In this document: piece by piece, positions 53,713-64,000 of the stretch
How the letters are laid out: each line of letters opens with the position of its first letter
Numbering within the stretch: the stretch's first letter is position 1
Program-made: the position numbers and the translations under genes
Origin: Salinibacterium sp. G-O1
GTDB taxonomy: Bacteria > Actinomycetota > Actinomycetes > Actinomycetales > Microbacteriaceae
Direction of reading: 5' to 3'
NCBI RefSeq assembly: GCF_030063305.1
Contig: NZ_JASISV010000002.1
Coordinates: forward strand, 744,001-808,000
Length of the DNA stretch: 64,000 nucleotides
Notes under the pieces: generated by a model
Database searches by the model: none
What the model saw: the letters and a program-made list of their open reading frames with translations, nothing else
What the model was told of the DNA's origin: nothing

Positions 53713-54153
53713 ATGCCATCGTCGCGCGTCGTTCTGGGGGAACTAGCACAAGCCGACGTCGATCGCCTGCTCGATGCCGCGATTCGACTCGCGAAACAAC
53801 ACCTCGCCGACGCGAGCGAGTTCGCACCCTTTGCGATAGTCGCGGGAATCGACGGCCGGCTACACGAGGCGGAGTTCGACCTCACGAGTCTGGGCAAGCA
53901 CCCCGGGTCAGCGCAAATCGTGGACGCGACGACGACTCAACTGCGCGCGATCGCGCCCAACGCACGAGGTACGGCGCTCACCGTGAATACGCGGCTCAGC
54001 GAGCGGAAGACCGACGCAGTGGAAGTTCGCCTTGAGCACTACGAGGGCGGTGCGCTGTTGGCGCTGCTGCCATACAAACGGCCGAGGTTTAGCGGCGCTA
54101 TCGACTTCGGGGATCTCATGATCTTCCCGGCCACGCCGGAGATCTGGAACTGA
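53713..54153 (+). CDS. conserved protein of unknown function
   Basis: A 146-residue soluble protein starting at ATG 53713. Two halves: a helical N-terminus (GELAQADVDRLLDAAIRLAK) and a beta-rich remainder (FAIVAGIDGRLHEAEFDLTS, VEVRLEHYEGGALLALLPYK) ending MIFPATPEIWN. I recognise no family. The leaderless box fixes the start. It is followed 22 bp later by the acyltransferase gene, which has its own leaderless promoter. Confidence 0.78.
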   Translation: MPSSRVVLGELAQADVDRLLDAAIRLAKQHLADASEFAPFAIVAGIDGRLHEAEFDLTSLGKHPGSAQIVDATTTQLRAIAPNARGTALTVNTRLSERKTDAVEVRLEHYEGGALLALLPYKRPRFSGAIDFGDLMIFPATPEIWN

Positions 54154-54163
54154 CGAAGTCTCG

Positions 54164-54169
54164 TAGAGT
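54164..54169 (+). promoter_or_regulatory. -10 box of the acyltransferase gene (leaderless)
   Basis: TAGAGT ends exactly 6 nt before ATG 54176. Confidence 0.6.
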
Positions 54170-54175
54170 GACGCC

Positions 54176-55489
54176 ATGACCAAAGTCGCCCACCAAGCCT
54201 CGACCCCAGCGACCGCGAATTCGAGGAGCTCCTCGATCGACCTGTCGAAGCGCGACCTGACTCTCGATCTCGCTCGCGTGTTCTGCGTACTCCTGGTGGT
54301 CGCGATCCACCTCATGATGGTGGGCGTCGGGGTCGGCCAGGATGGACAACTGATCGCCACAAGCCCGGTCGACAGCCCCCTTGGAATTCAGCCTTGGTTT
54401 GCGGGCGCCACCTGGGCGGGCCAGATCATGCCGCTGTTCTTCGTCGTCGGCGGTTTCGCCTCGATCACCGCCTGGCGCAGCATGGTGCGCCGGGGCGGTA
54501 CCGCGTCAGACTACGTACGGAACCGCGTGCTGCGGCTCGCCCAGCCAGCGCTTCCGCTGTACATCTTCTACGCGGTCGTCATTTCGGTTGCGACTCTGGC
54601 CGCACTGGCACCCGAGCTCCTCAGCATCGCTGTGCAGGGCGCTGCGTCCCCGCTCTGGTTCCTTGCCGCATACACGCTCTGTCAGGCAATGGTTCCAACG
54701 ATGGTCGGATTCCACACCCGCCGCCCGCGAGCAACTCTCGTCGCCCTTGTCGCCGGAGCGGTGATCGTCGACTCCCTCCGGCATCTCACGGGGATCCAGG
54801 AGGTGGGGCTTGCGAACCTGTTCTTCGTCTGGCTCTTCGCCCAGCAACTCGGATTTTGGTACGCAGACGGCTGGTTCGCCGCCCGCCGCTGGTGGCAACT
54901 GGTGCTCATCGCGGTCGCCGCCTATGCCTCGCTCGTGCCCATGACCTTCACCGGCCAGTACCCGTTCGACATGCTCACGAACCTCAACCCGCCCACCGTG
55001 CCTCTCATGGCGCTCGCGATCGCACAGGCCTGCGTTCTGCGCCTGTTGCGCCCCGCACTCGCGCGGTTGATGAACACCCACGCTGCCAGGGCCGTTGTCT
55101 TTCTCGTCGGGTCGCGCCTGATGACCGTCTACCTTTGGCATCTGCCGGTCATCCTGATCATCTCAGGGGCGTTGCTGCTCATTCCCGGGGCGGCGCCCAC
55201 CCCGGGCAGCGCCATCTGGTGGTGGTCGCGACCCGTGCTCTTCGTTGCGGTGCTGCTGGCGGTCTTCGCGCTGTCATTCCTCGTCGGCCGCTGGGAAGCT
55301 CCGCGCGAGATCACGCAGACTCCCCCGGCATCCGTCGTTGCCATCGCCGCAGTGCTGGCGTTCATCCCGTCGTTGCTCGTCACCCAGTACTTCATGAACC
55401 TGACGCTCGCCATCATTGGCAGCACCTTTCTCGCAGCTTCGGTGCTTATGCTCGGGCGATGGAGAACTCGCGCAACCGTCCCGGCCTGA
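54176..55489 (+). CDS. membrane acyltransferase (acyltransferase-3 family)
   Basis: A 437-residue polytopic protein with about ten membrane segments. The first segment holds the conserved His expected for catalysis (RVFCVLLVVAIHLMMVGVG). Family members transfer acyl groups to sugars or lipids at the membrane, for example in O-acetylation of polysaccharides. The acceptor is unknown. Its stop overlaps the DUF427 gene by 31 bp. Confidence 0.88.
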   Translation: MTKVAHQASTPATANSRSSSIDLSKRDLTLDLARVFCVLLVVAIHLMMVGVGVGQDGQLIATSPVDSPLGIQPWFAGATWAGQIMPLFFVVGGFASITAWRSMVRRGGTASDYVRNRVLRLAQPALPLYIFYAVVISVATLAALAPELLSIAVQGAASPLWFLAAYTLCQAMVPTMVGFHTRRPRATLVALVAGAVIVDSLRHLTGIQEVGLANLFFVWLFAQQLGFWYADGWFAARRWWQLVLIAVAAYASLVPMTFTGQYPFDMLTNLNPPTVPLMALAIAQACVLRLLRPALARLMNTHAARAVVFLVGSRLMTVYLWHLPVILIISGALLLIPGAAPTPGSAIWWWSRPVLFVAVLLAVFALSFLVGRWEAPREITQTPPASVVAIAAVLAFIPSLLVTQYFMNLTLAIIGSTFLAASVLMLGRWRTRATVPA

Positions 55490-55974
55490 GCCGCATCGAG
55501 CCAGGGCCCGGGCAGGAGTCGGTCTGGGATTATCCGCGGCCGCCCCGCGTCGAACCCAGCACCGAGCGAATCGTGGTCACGCTCGGCGGCCGGGTGATTG
55601 CCGAGACGACGGATTCGGTGCGCGTGCTTGAGACGAGTCATCCACCGGTCTACTACCTGCCGCGCTCCGCGTTCGTCGACGGCAGCCTCGTCGCGGCTGC
55701 CGGCAGCAGCTTCTGCGAATTCAAGGGTGCCGCGAAATACCTCTCTGTGGTGTCACCGGATGCCACGGCAGAGCGGGCCGCGTGGTACTACCCGACTCCC
55801 ACCCCAGGTTTCGAAGCCCTCGTGGACAAGGTTGCCGTGTATCCGTCGGCCATGGACTCCTGTGTGGTTGCCGGAGAGACCGTCCAGGCGCAGGCCGGGG
55901 ACTTCTACGGCGGCTGGATCACGAGCCGGGTCGTCGGGCCGTTCAAGGGCGGCGCGGGAACCGCGGGCTGGTAG
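55459..55974 (+). CDS. DUF427-family protein
   Basis: A 171-residue protein of the DUF427 family: the repeat-like core includes VESTERIVVT-type strands (VVTLGGRVIAETTDSVRVLE), a conserved aromatic PPVYYLPRSAF, and a C-terminal WITSRVVGPFKGG ending GW. Function is not established. ATG 55459 is read within the acyltransferase gene end. Convergent with the DUF1801 gene, whose stop is 1 bp away. Confidence 0.9.
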   Translation: MENSRNRPGLSRIEPGPGQESVWDYPRPPRVEPSTERIVVTLGGRVIAETTDSVRVLETSHPPVYYLPRSAFVDGSLVAAAGSSFCEFKGAAKYLSVVSPDATAERAAWYYPTPTPGFEALVDKVAVYPSAMDSCVVAGETVQAQAGDFYGGWITSRVVGPFKGGAGTAGW

Positions 55975-55975
55975 C

Positions 55976-56386
55976 TCAGGGCGTCGTTGACACGGCCTGC
56001 TCCACCATCTTCTCGAGCACATCGAGGTCGACGTCAGACAGCCGTTTCACGTACAGGCATCCCTTGCCGGTCGTGTGCGGACCGAGCTGTTGCACGAGCG
56101 GATACTGCTCAGGCGCGTACTCACTCCACAGGCCGTAGAGGCTCAGAGCCGGTTTGCGTGGCGAGAAGCCGACGACAAACCAGTCGCCCTCCCTCCCGCT
56201 CGCGGATGTGTAGTGCATGCTTCCGAACCCGACCATCGTCGGGCCCCACATCGTCGCGGGCTCCCCGCTCACCCGTTCCATGAGCGCTCTCAGCACGGTG
56301 GCCTCCTCGCGCCGGCGCGGATCCGCCACCGCCGCGATGAAGTCGTCAACGTTCACTGTGGTCGCTGTCGTCTTGTTGGTGCTCAT
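55976..56386 (-). CDS. DUF1801-family protein
   Basis: A 136-residue soluble protein of the DUF1801 type: EEATVLRALMERVSGEPATM, a central WFVVGFSPRKPALSLYGL strand region, then TGKGCLYVKRLSDVDL. The family is uncharacterised, with a fold related to small helix-grip domains. Convergent with DUF427. Confidence 0.88.
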   Translation of the reverse strand: MSTNKTTATTVNVDDFIAAVADPRRREEATVLRALMERVSGEPATMWGPTMVGFGSMHYTSASGREGDWFVVGFSPRKPALSLYGLWSEYAPEQYPLVQQLGPHTTGKGCLYVKRLSDVDLDVLEKMVEQAVSTTP

Positions 56387-56410
56387 GCCACCAGCGTGCC
56401 ACGGAGCGTC

Positions 56411-58102
56411 TCAGTGGTCGAGTAAGTTCTTGCGCACCACGCGTCGAAGCACCTTGCCCACGATGTTGCGCGGCAACTCCTCGACGACCTCGATCCGACG
56501 GGGCACCTTGTATGCGGCGAGCCGCTCCTTCGCCCAGGCGCGCACGGCGTCGGCATCGAAGGACTCTCCATCGGCGAGCACGACGGCGGCCGTGACATCC
56601 TCGCCCCCCGTCTTGCTCGGCAGCCCCACCACGGCCACGTCGGCAATGGAGGGATGAGTCAGAAGAACAGCCTCGACCTCGCTCGGAGCCACGTTAAAAC
56701 CGCCGGTGATGATCAACTCCTTGATGCGGTCGATGATCGTGACGAAACCGTCCGCCGACACCGTCACGATGTCGCCGGTGCGAAGCCAGCCTCCCGGCAG
56801 CAGCGTCTCGGCTGTCTCACTCGGGCGATTCCAGTAGCCGCTGAACACCTGCGGGCCACGGATCAGCAGTTCGCCCTCGTCGCCCACTCCCCTGTCGACG
56901 CTCGGGTCGTCAGGGTCAACCACACGAATCTCGGTGCTCGGAAACGGCACACCCACTGTGCCCGGCCGACGCGAGGGGCCGATGGGGTTGCCCAGGGCGA
57001 CGGGCGAGGTCTCGGTCATGCCGTAGCCCTCCACGAGCAGGCCGCCCGTGGTCTTTTCCCAGCGGGCGACCGTGTCGATCGGCAGATTCATGGCCCCCGA
57101 AATGGCGAAGCGAATGCCGCTGAGACTGACGCCCTTCTTCTCGGCCGCCGTGACCAGCCTGTCGTAGATCGGCGGCACCGCAGGGAGGAACGTGGCTGGC
57201 GTCGAGCGCATGGCATCGAGCACCAGCTTCTCGTCGAACTTCGGGAACAGCACCAGTCGAGCGCCCATGCTCATAGCGAAGGTCAGGCAGAGCGTCAGTC
57301 CGTAGGCGTGGAACATCGGAAGCACCCCGTAGAACACCTCGTTGCCTGGGCGGAGCCCGGGAACCCAGGCCTCACCCTGCGAGGCGTTTGCGCGCAGGTT
57401 CGAATGGGTCAGGATGGCGCCCTTGGGCGAGCCCGTGGTTCCGCTCGTGTACTGGAGCACGGCGATGTCGCCGAGCTCGGGGCCGGCCACCCTGCGGTTG
57501 ATGCGCGCAGCATCGATGAGGGTGCTCCACGCGACAGCGCCGGTGACCGCCCGGCCCAGCGTCAGCGCGGCGCGGGACTCACGCGCCTTCTTCACCGGTA
57601 AACGCAACGCTGCCCGGATGCGCAGCGGCATCGCGCGGGTGATGTCGACGGAAATCACGGTGGCGACGCCGACGTCGGCCGGGAACCCGACCACCGTCGC
57701 TGCGATCTTGTCCCAGACGATGGCGACCGTCGCGCCGTGATCCTCGAATTGGTGGCGCAACTCACGCTCGGTGTACAGCGGGTTGTGCTCGATGGCGATG
57801 GCACCGATGCGCAGGATCGCGTAGAAGGCCACGACGTGTTGGGGGCAGTTGGGCAGCACGATCGCGACCCTGTCTCCGCGACGAACGCCGAGCTTGCGGA
57901 GCGCATTTGCTGCCCTCGCGACCTGATCACCGAGTTCCGCGTACGTCGTCTCTGCGCCGAAGAATTCCAGCGCCACCCGTCGGCGGTGACGACGGACCGC
58001 AACGTCGAGCATCTCTGTGAGCGTTTGTGTGGGCGGGTCTATTGCAGCAGGAACCCCCTCGGCGTACGACGCGAGCCAGGGTCTGGAATCGAAAACAGTC
58101 AT
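56411..58102 (-). CDS. long-chain fatty acid-CoA ligase (FadD-like)
   Basis: A 563-residue AMP-dependent acyl-CoA synthetase that activates fatty acids by an acyl-adenylate. Motifs: LQYTSGTTGSPKGAILTHSN (ATP/P-loop), EGYGMTETSP, GWLRTGDIVTVSADGF and the C-terminal lid KVPRRIEVVEELPRNIVGKV with the catalytic Lys. ATG 58102 follows CAGAAT by 7 nt; ATG 58111 is also possible. Single gene, divergent from the UvrA-like gene. It may work with acyl-CoA thioesterases in lipid turnover. Confidence 0.93.
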   Translation of the reverse strand: MTVFDSRPWLASYAEGVPAAIDPPTQTLTEMLDVAVRRHRRRVALEFFGAETTYAELGDQVARAANALRKLGVRRGDRVAIVLPNCPQHVVAFYAILRIGAIAIEHNPLYTERELRHQFEDHGATVAIVWDKIAATVVGFPADVGVATVISVDITRAMPLRIRAALRLPVKKARESRAALTLGRAVTGAVAWSTLIDAARINRRVAGPELGDIAVLQYTSGTTGSPKGAILTHSNLRANASQGEAWVPGLRPGNEVFYGVLPMFHAYGLTLCLTFAMSMGARLVLFPKFDEKLVLDAMRSTPATFLPAVPPIYDRLVTAAEKKGVSLSGIRFAISGAMNLPIDTVARWEKTTGGLLVEGYGMTETSPVALGNPIGPSRRPGTVGVPFPSTEIRVVDPDDPSVDRGVGDEGELLIRGPQVFSGYWNRPSETAETLLPGGWLRTGDIVTVSADGFVTIIDRIKELIITGGFNVAPSEVEAVLLTHPSIADVAVVGLPSKTGGEDVTAAVVLADGESFDADAVRAWAKERLAAYKVPRRIEVVEELPRNIVGKVLRRVVRKNLLDH

Positions 58103-58217
58103 CAATCGCATTCTGCCCCACATCGCGGCGTGCGTGGGTACCAGGGTGGTTCGGAGCGCCACGGCTCAACGCCTGCCCCCGTGGTGAATATCGGTGCGAT
58201 GTGCCAAAGTTGACGCC

Positions 58218-60566
<2,349 letters not shown>

Positions 60567-60585
60567 GGTTTCGGCGTCGCGCGGA

Positions 60586-61080
60586 TCAACGACCGGGCAA
60601 CGCCACAGTCTGCGTCTGGCCGCCGTAGCCGTTGGCCTGGTCCCGACCTTCGACAACCACCTCCGTGATGCCTGCCGGGATCTCGACGCCGGTCTGGCTT
60701 CGGGTGAACGGCTGCTCGCTCGCATGGTCGTGGGTCAGCTCGTGCTCGCCGAGCAGATCCCCGTCCGGTGTCAGGATGCGCCATCCATCGGCGTAGCGAT
60801 CGGGGGTGTCGTACGGGGAGCTGACGGTGACCGCGAAATCGAATGAGTCACCGCCGGTGTTCGTGACCTCGACCGACACGATGTCAGGGAAGGAAGAGCT
60901 GTCTGTCGCGTTCGAGGATGAGCTCGATGGAGGCTGCGCGGTCGCATCGTCTACCGGCGAGCCCGCGCAGCCGGTCGCGAGGGCGACAACCAGCACTGGG
61001 AGCAGGACGGCCGAGGCCCGGGAGGGCTTCTTGTTGACCATCAGTGCCAGGCGTTGAAACACAGCCAGCGGATCGCTCAT
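60586..61080 (-). CDS. putative lipoprotein with C-terminal Ig-like domain
   Basis: A 164-residue protein with a signal sequence (about 14-36, VNKKPSRASAVLLPVLVVAL) and lipobox LATGC. After a Ser-rich linker (SSSSSNATDSSS) it has one beta-sandwich-like domain (VEVTNTGGDSFDFAVTVSSP, EVVVEGRDQANGYG). Probably exported and lipid-anchored. ATG 61080 follows TAGGCT by exactly 6 nt, which is why I prefer it to ATG 61041. Function unknown. Confidence 0.8.
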   Translation of the reverse strand: MSDPLAVFQRLALMVNKKPSRASAVLLPVLVVALATGCAGSPVDDATAQPPSSSSSNATDSSSFPDIVSVEVTNTGGDSFDFAVTVSSPYDTPDRYADGWRILTPDGDLLGEHELTHDHASEQPFTRSQTGVEIPAGITEVVVEGRDQANGYGGQTQTVALPGR

Positions 61081-61086
61081 GGACCG

Positions 61087-61092
61087 AGCCTA
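61087..61092 (-). promoter_or_regulatory. -10 box of the lipoprotein gene (leaderless)
   Basis: TAGGCT on the minus strand ends exactly 6 nt before ATG 61080. Confidence 0.55.
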
Positions 61093-61250
61093 GCCGGGAG
61101 CTTTGTGCGGGCAGCGGCTCGCCCGTCAGCCCGGCCGGGTCTCCGCCGCTGCGGCCTGGGCCTCCGCGATTTAGCGATGTCAGTTCACACTGACATCAGT
61201 CTGAACTGACATGCGAAAATCGCGCACCCTCGCGCTGCCAGAATGGCGGG

Positions 61251-62036
61251 ATGCACAACTCTGCTGCCCCTGAACCCCGGCGCGTGATGGCAGCCGACGG
61301 TGTTGCCATCGCTACATACGAATTCGGCGACCCCGACGCATCCACGGTGCTTCTGGTGCACGGATTCGCTTCGAGCGCGCTCGGGAACTGGCACCTCACC
61401 GGGTGGGTGCGCGACCTCCTCCGCGCCGGACGGCACGTGATCGCCATCGACCAGCGCGGTCACGGCGCGAGCGACAAGCCGCACGATCCCCGCCGGTACA
61501 GCATGCAGATCCTCGCCGAGGATGTGCTGACCGTGCTCGACGCCTTCCTGCTGGGCGAGGTTCAGTTCGCCGGCTACTCCCTCGGTGCTCGGGTCGGGTG
61601 GAAGGCGGCACGCGAGTACCCCGACCGCATCACTGCGGCGGTGCTCGGCGGCATCCCCGATGGCGACCCTCTCACGCGCTTTCGGGTGGACCAGGCGCGA
61701 GAGTTCATCGCCAACGGCGAAGCTCCGGATGACCGGCTCACGGCGACGTACGTGCAGATGGCCGCCGGCATCCCGAACAACGACCTGTCAGCTCTGCTCG
61801 CTCTCGTCGAGGGGATGCGCGACGGGGAACAGCCGAATGTGGGCAATGCCCCCAGTCAGCAGCTACTTTTCGCCACGGGGAGCGACGATCGCATCGTCGA
61901 GAAGTCCCGCGCGTTGAGCGCCGCGTCACCCCACGGCACGTTCTTCGAGATCCCCGGCCGCAACCACTTCAACGCCCCGACCTCGCGCGAATTCCGCGCC
62001 GCGGCGATCGAGTTTCTCGCCGAGCAGCCCAATTAG
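61251..62036 (+). CDS. alpha/beta hydrolase
   Basis: A 261-residue soluble hydrolase. Oxyanion-hole region VLLVHGFASSALGNW, acid-type region AIDQRGHGASDKPHD, nucleophile elbow FAGYSLGARVGWKAA (Ser), and the C-terminal His in GRNHFNAPT. Esterase or haloperoxidase-like; substrate unknown. CAGAAT lies 6 nt before ATG 61251 as a weak leaderless box. The next gene follows after 9 bp with its own box. Confidence 0.9.
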   Translation: MHNSAAPEPRRVMAADGVAIATYEFGDPDASTVLLVHGFASSALGNWHLTGWVRDLLRAGRHVIAIDQRGHGASDKPHDPRRYSMQILAEDVLTVLDAFLLGEVQFAGYSLGARVGWKAAREYPDRITAAVLGGIPDGDPLTRFRVDQAREFIANGEAPDDRLTATYVQMAAGIPNNDLSALLALVEGMRDGEQPNVGNAPSQQLLFATGSDDRIVEKSRALSAASPHGTFFEIPGRNHFNAPTSREFRAAAIEFLAEQPN

Positions 62037-62039
62037 AGT
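62034..62039 (+). promoter_or_regulatory. -10 box of the AI-2E family gene (leaderless), overlapping a stop codon
   Basis: TAGAGT ends exactly 6 nt before GTG 62046, and its first three bases are the stop codon of the hydrolase gene. Confidence 0.55.
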
Positions 62040-62045
62040 GGTGAG

Positions 62046-63176
62046 GTGTTTAAGACAACGAGACCTGTGCAGGACGACCTCAGCTCCCGGCCCACGCTGC
62101 GCGCCATGATGACCGACCGTCTCGGGGCGCTGAGCGTTCGCAGCGCTCAGGTGATCGTCATCGTCATCCTGGCGATCGCCGCGGTGTACGTGCTCGTGCA
62201 GCTGAAACTGGTCGTCATCCCACTGCTGATCGCGCTGATCCTCGCGGCGGCCGCCAGCCCGTTGCTCACGGTGATGCGCAAGCGCGGGATTTCGGCGATG
62301 GTGTCGACCTGGATCACCCTCGTGGCCGCAATCGTCGTCTTCGGCGGGATCATCACGCTCATCGTCTTTGCAGTGCAGGACCAGTGGGACACCCTCGCCG
62401 AATCGGCGTCCGAAGGTGTCGACACGATCCAGGACTTCATCGAGAACGGGCCGATCCCCATCGATCAGGCGCAAATCGACTCCGCGCGCGACAGCATCGT
62501 TGATTTCGTCACCAGCGCCCAATTCGGTTCCGGCGCCGTCGCCGGGGTGTCTGTCGCTGGCGAACTCATCGCCGGGACCGTTCTGATGATCGTGATCCTC
62601 TTTTTCTTCCTGAAAGACGGGGGTGCGATCTGGGAATTCTTCCTTCGCCCGTTCTCCGGCCACCAGCTGGCACGCGGCCGTCGCATCGGCAACACTGCGG
62701 TTCAAACCCTCGGTGGGTACATCCGGGGAACCGCCGTCGTGGCATTCGTGGATGCCGCGGCCATCGGCATCGGACTCGCCATCCTTCAGGTTCCGCTCGC
62801 CCTTCCGCTGGCGGTCATCGTCTTCCTCTTCGCCTTCATCCCGATCGTGGGAGCCACCGTCGCCGGGGCACTCGCAGCGCTCATCGCGCTCGTGGCCAGC
62901 GGACCCATCACCGCCCTGATCGTCGTCATCATCGTGGTCGTGGTGAACCAGCTCGAGGGCAACTTTCTCCAGCCCGTCGTCATGGCGCAATCGCTCAAGC
63001 TGCACCCCTTGGTCATCCTGCTCGCGCTGGCGGCTGGCACGATCGTCGGCGGCATCGTCGGGGCCGTACTGTCAGTTCCGATTGCGGCCGTCGCCTGGGC
63101 GATCATCAAGGTGTGGAACAAGCAGGATGCAGTGGCCGAGGTCCGGCCCAAAAAACCCTCTAAAACGCGCCGCTAG
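62046..63176 (+). CDS. AI-2E family membrane exporter (YdiK/TqsA-like)
   Basis: A 376-residue polytopic protein with about eight membrane segments, the central region DAAAIGIGLAILQVPLALPL and VVNQLEGNFLQPVVMAQSL typical of the AI-2 exporter family. Family members move autoinducers, other small molecules or act in ion homeostasis; the substrate here is unknown. The GTG start follows a leaderless box. Its end overlaps the convergent SDR gene by 17 bp. Confidence 0.9.
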   Translation: MFKTTRPVQDDLSSRPTLRAMMTDRLGALSVRSAQVIVIVILAIAAVYVLVQLKLVVIPLLIALILAAAASPLLTVMRKRGISAMVSTWITLVAAIVVFGGIITLIVFAVQDQWDTLAESASEGVDTIQDFIENGPIPIDQAQIDSARDSIVDFVTSAQFGSGAVAGVSVAGELIAGTVLMIVILFFFLKDGGAIWEFFLRPFSGHQLARGRRIGNTAVQTLGGYIRGTAVVAFVDAAAIGIGLAILQVPLALPLAVIVFLFAFIPIVGATVAGALAALIALVASGPITALIVVIIVVVVNQLEGNFLQPVVMAQSLKLHPLVILLALAAGTIVGGIVGAVLSVPIAAVAWAIIKVWNKQDAVAEVRPKKPSKTRR

Positions 63177-63822
63177 GCAGGTCTTTTTCCCCGTCGATGA
63201 TCGCCCTCACGATTCGGGCGGCCACCGCTTCAGGGGCCAATCCCGCGGGGAAAGCAGGGGCCGCACCCTGAATCGGGTGCGTCGACAGCGCCGTGTCTGT
63301 GTGGCCCGGCCGCGCATCGATGAGCCGGATGGATGCGCGGCGCAGCTCGCGCGAGGTCGCCTGCATGAACGCCGCCAGGGCCGCCTTCGACGCCGAATAC
63401 GCCGCGAGGCCAGCGGTAGGAGTCTCGGAAACCACGCCGCTCAACGTCACCACGAATGGCTCGCCGCCCGACTGTGCCGATGCCGTCAGATGGGGCGCTG
63501 CCGCCCGGATCAGGCGCACGGGGGCGAGAGCGTTCACGTCGAACAGTTCGCGCAGCGTGGCATCCGACAGCTCGGTTGCAGGCCCGAAGGCGACCACCCC
63601 GGCGGCAATGACCAGGCCATCGAGCCTGCCGTGCACGGCGACGGCGGCCTCGATGAGTTGGGCGGCAGCGTCACCGGCGCGCAGGTCCGCAGCAAGGGTC
63701 TTAGTTGTGCGCCCGGAACGGAGCACTGTTGCCCCCGCCTGCTCGAGTTGCTCAGAGATGAGCGAACCGAGCCCGCCCGTCGCTCCGACCACCAGCACGA
63801 TCGCCCCGCCAGGATTTGTCAT
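63160..63822 (-). CDS. short-chain dehydrogenase/reductase
   Basis: A 220-residue SDR enzyme: cofactor motif VVGATGGLGSLI near the N-terminus, LVIAAG, and the catalytic pair YSASKAALAAF (Tyr-xxx-Lys) after the active-site Ser in VVTLSGVVSE. NAD(P)-dependent oxidoreductase of unknown substrate. ATG 63822 follows TAGAGT by exactly 6 nt. Confidence 0.92.
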   Translation of the reverse strand: MTNPGGAIVLVVGATGGLGSLISEQLEQAGATVLRSGRTTKTLAADLRAGDAAAQLIEAAVAVHGRLDGLVIAAGVVAFGPATELSDATLRELFDVNALAPVRLIRAAAPHLTASAQSGGEPFVVTLSGVVSETPTAGLAAYSASKAALAAFMQATSRELRRASIRLIDARPGHTDTALSTHPIQGAAPAFPAGLAPEAVAARIVRAIIDGEKDLPSGAF

Positions 63823-63828
63823 GCAGCG

Positions 63829-63834
63829 ACTCTA
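63829..63834 (-). promoter_or_regulatory. -10 box of the SDR gene (leaderless)
   Basis: TAGAGT on the minus strand ends exactly 6 nt before ATG 63822. Confidence 0.6.
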
Positions 63835-63925
63835 GGCGCGCGACTTACGCGGCGTGAAGGCCTTGACTGACGGCGACGGCCAACCTCACATTGCCTTCAA
63901 AGGTAAGGCGCGCAAGACTGGCCCC

Positions 63926-64000
63926 ATGGCTGAACCGACAGATTCCCGCGTTGCCGTCTACATCGATTTCGACAACATCGTCATCTCGCGCTACAACCAG
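63926..64000 (+). CDS. NYN-domain protein, 5' end only
   Basis: Only the first 25 residues are inside the window. They read MAEPTDSRVAVYIDFDNIVI, where YIDFDNI is the first metal-binding strand of NYN/PIN-like RNase domains. The gene runs off the right edge, so length, other domains and partners cannot be judged. Confidence 0.75.
   Translation, partial: MAEPTDSRVAVYIDFDNIVISRYNQ

Overview
The window is high-GC, densely coded bacterial chromosome that looks like an actinobacterium of the family Microbacteriaceae. This is an inference from gene content: DUF3097, DUF2017 beside ClpS, an FBP-type zinc-finger protein, a TIGR03086-like protein, treXYZ, and many TAnnnT promoter boxes placed exactly 6 nt before a start codon. 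There are two tRNA genes, one TPP riboswitch, no rRNA, no CRISPR array and no recognisable mobile element.

Layout. 1-7.7 kb: a convergent ROK regulator and an alpha-mannosidase/sugar ABC operon. 7.8-13 kb: a thioesterase II divergent from an unknown gene, then a glycine-betaine-type ABC operon. 13-20.3 kb: ettA, a small thioesterase, an SSB, an aldo/keto reductase, small conserved proteins, a decayed potassium-channel gene and tRNA-Arg(UCU). 20.3-24.3 kb: a membrane glycosyltransferase of the BcsA type, translationally coupled to an anti-anti-sigma (STAS) protein, an RsbW-like kinase and a GAF-PP2C phosphatase. 24.5-27.2 kb: orn, tRNA-His, clpS-DUF2017-metallopeptidase and a lipoprotein. 27.2-30.6 kb: a TPP-riboswitch-controlled ECF transporter (YkoE/D/C type) with a P-loop kinase-like gene. 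30.7-36.2 kb: a polyamine-type ABC operon divergent from a GntR regulator co-translated with a Cache-like protein. 37.8-43.9 kb: glgX/treX-treY-treZ, making trehalose from glycogen. 44-64 kb: mostly single genes, including an M23 peptidase with a VanZ-like partner, a methyltransferase, a TetR regulator, a zwf paralogue, an acyltransferase, an acyl-CoA ligase, a short UvrA-like ATPase, an AI-2E family exporter, an SDR and the start of a NYN-domain protein.

Two patterns stand out. First, the glycosyltransferase/STAS/RsbW/PP2C operon has the parts of a partner-switching module but no sigma factor, and its glycosyltransferase carries a roughly 150-residue insertion and lacks a PilZ domain. This is the best candidate for a little-described system. 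Second, at least three genes (treY, a TetR regulator, a hot-dog thioesterase) have their conserved N-terminus upstream of any ATG/GTG/TTG and bounded by a stop, implying CUG or AUC initiation; an ECF ATPase gene is a weaker fourth case. About a dozen other genes look leaderless, and I used that spacing to choose several starts.
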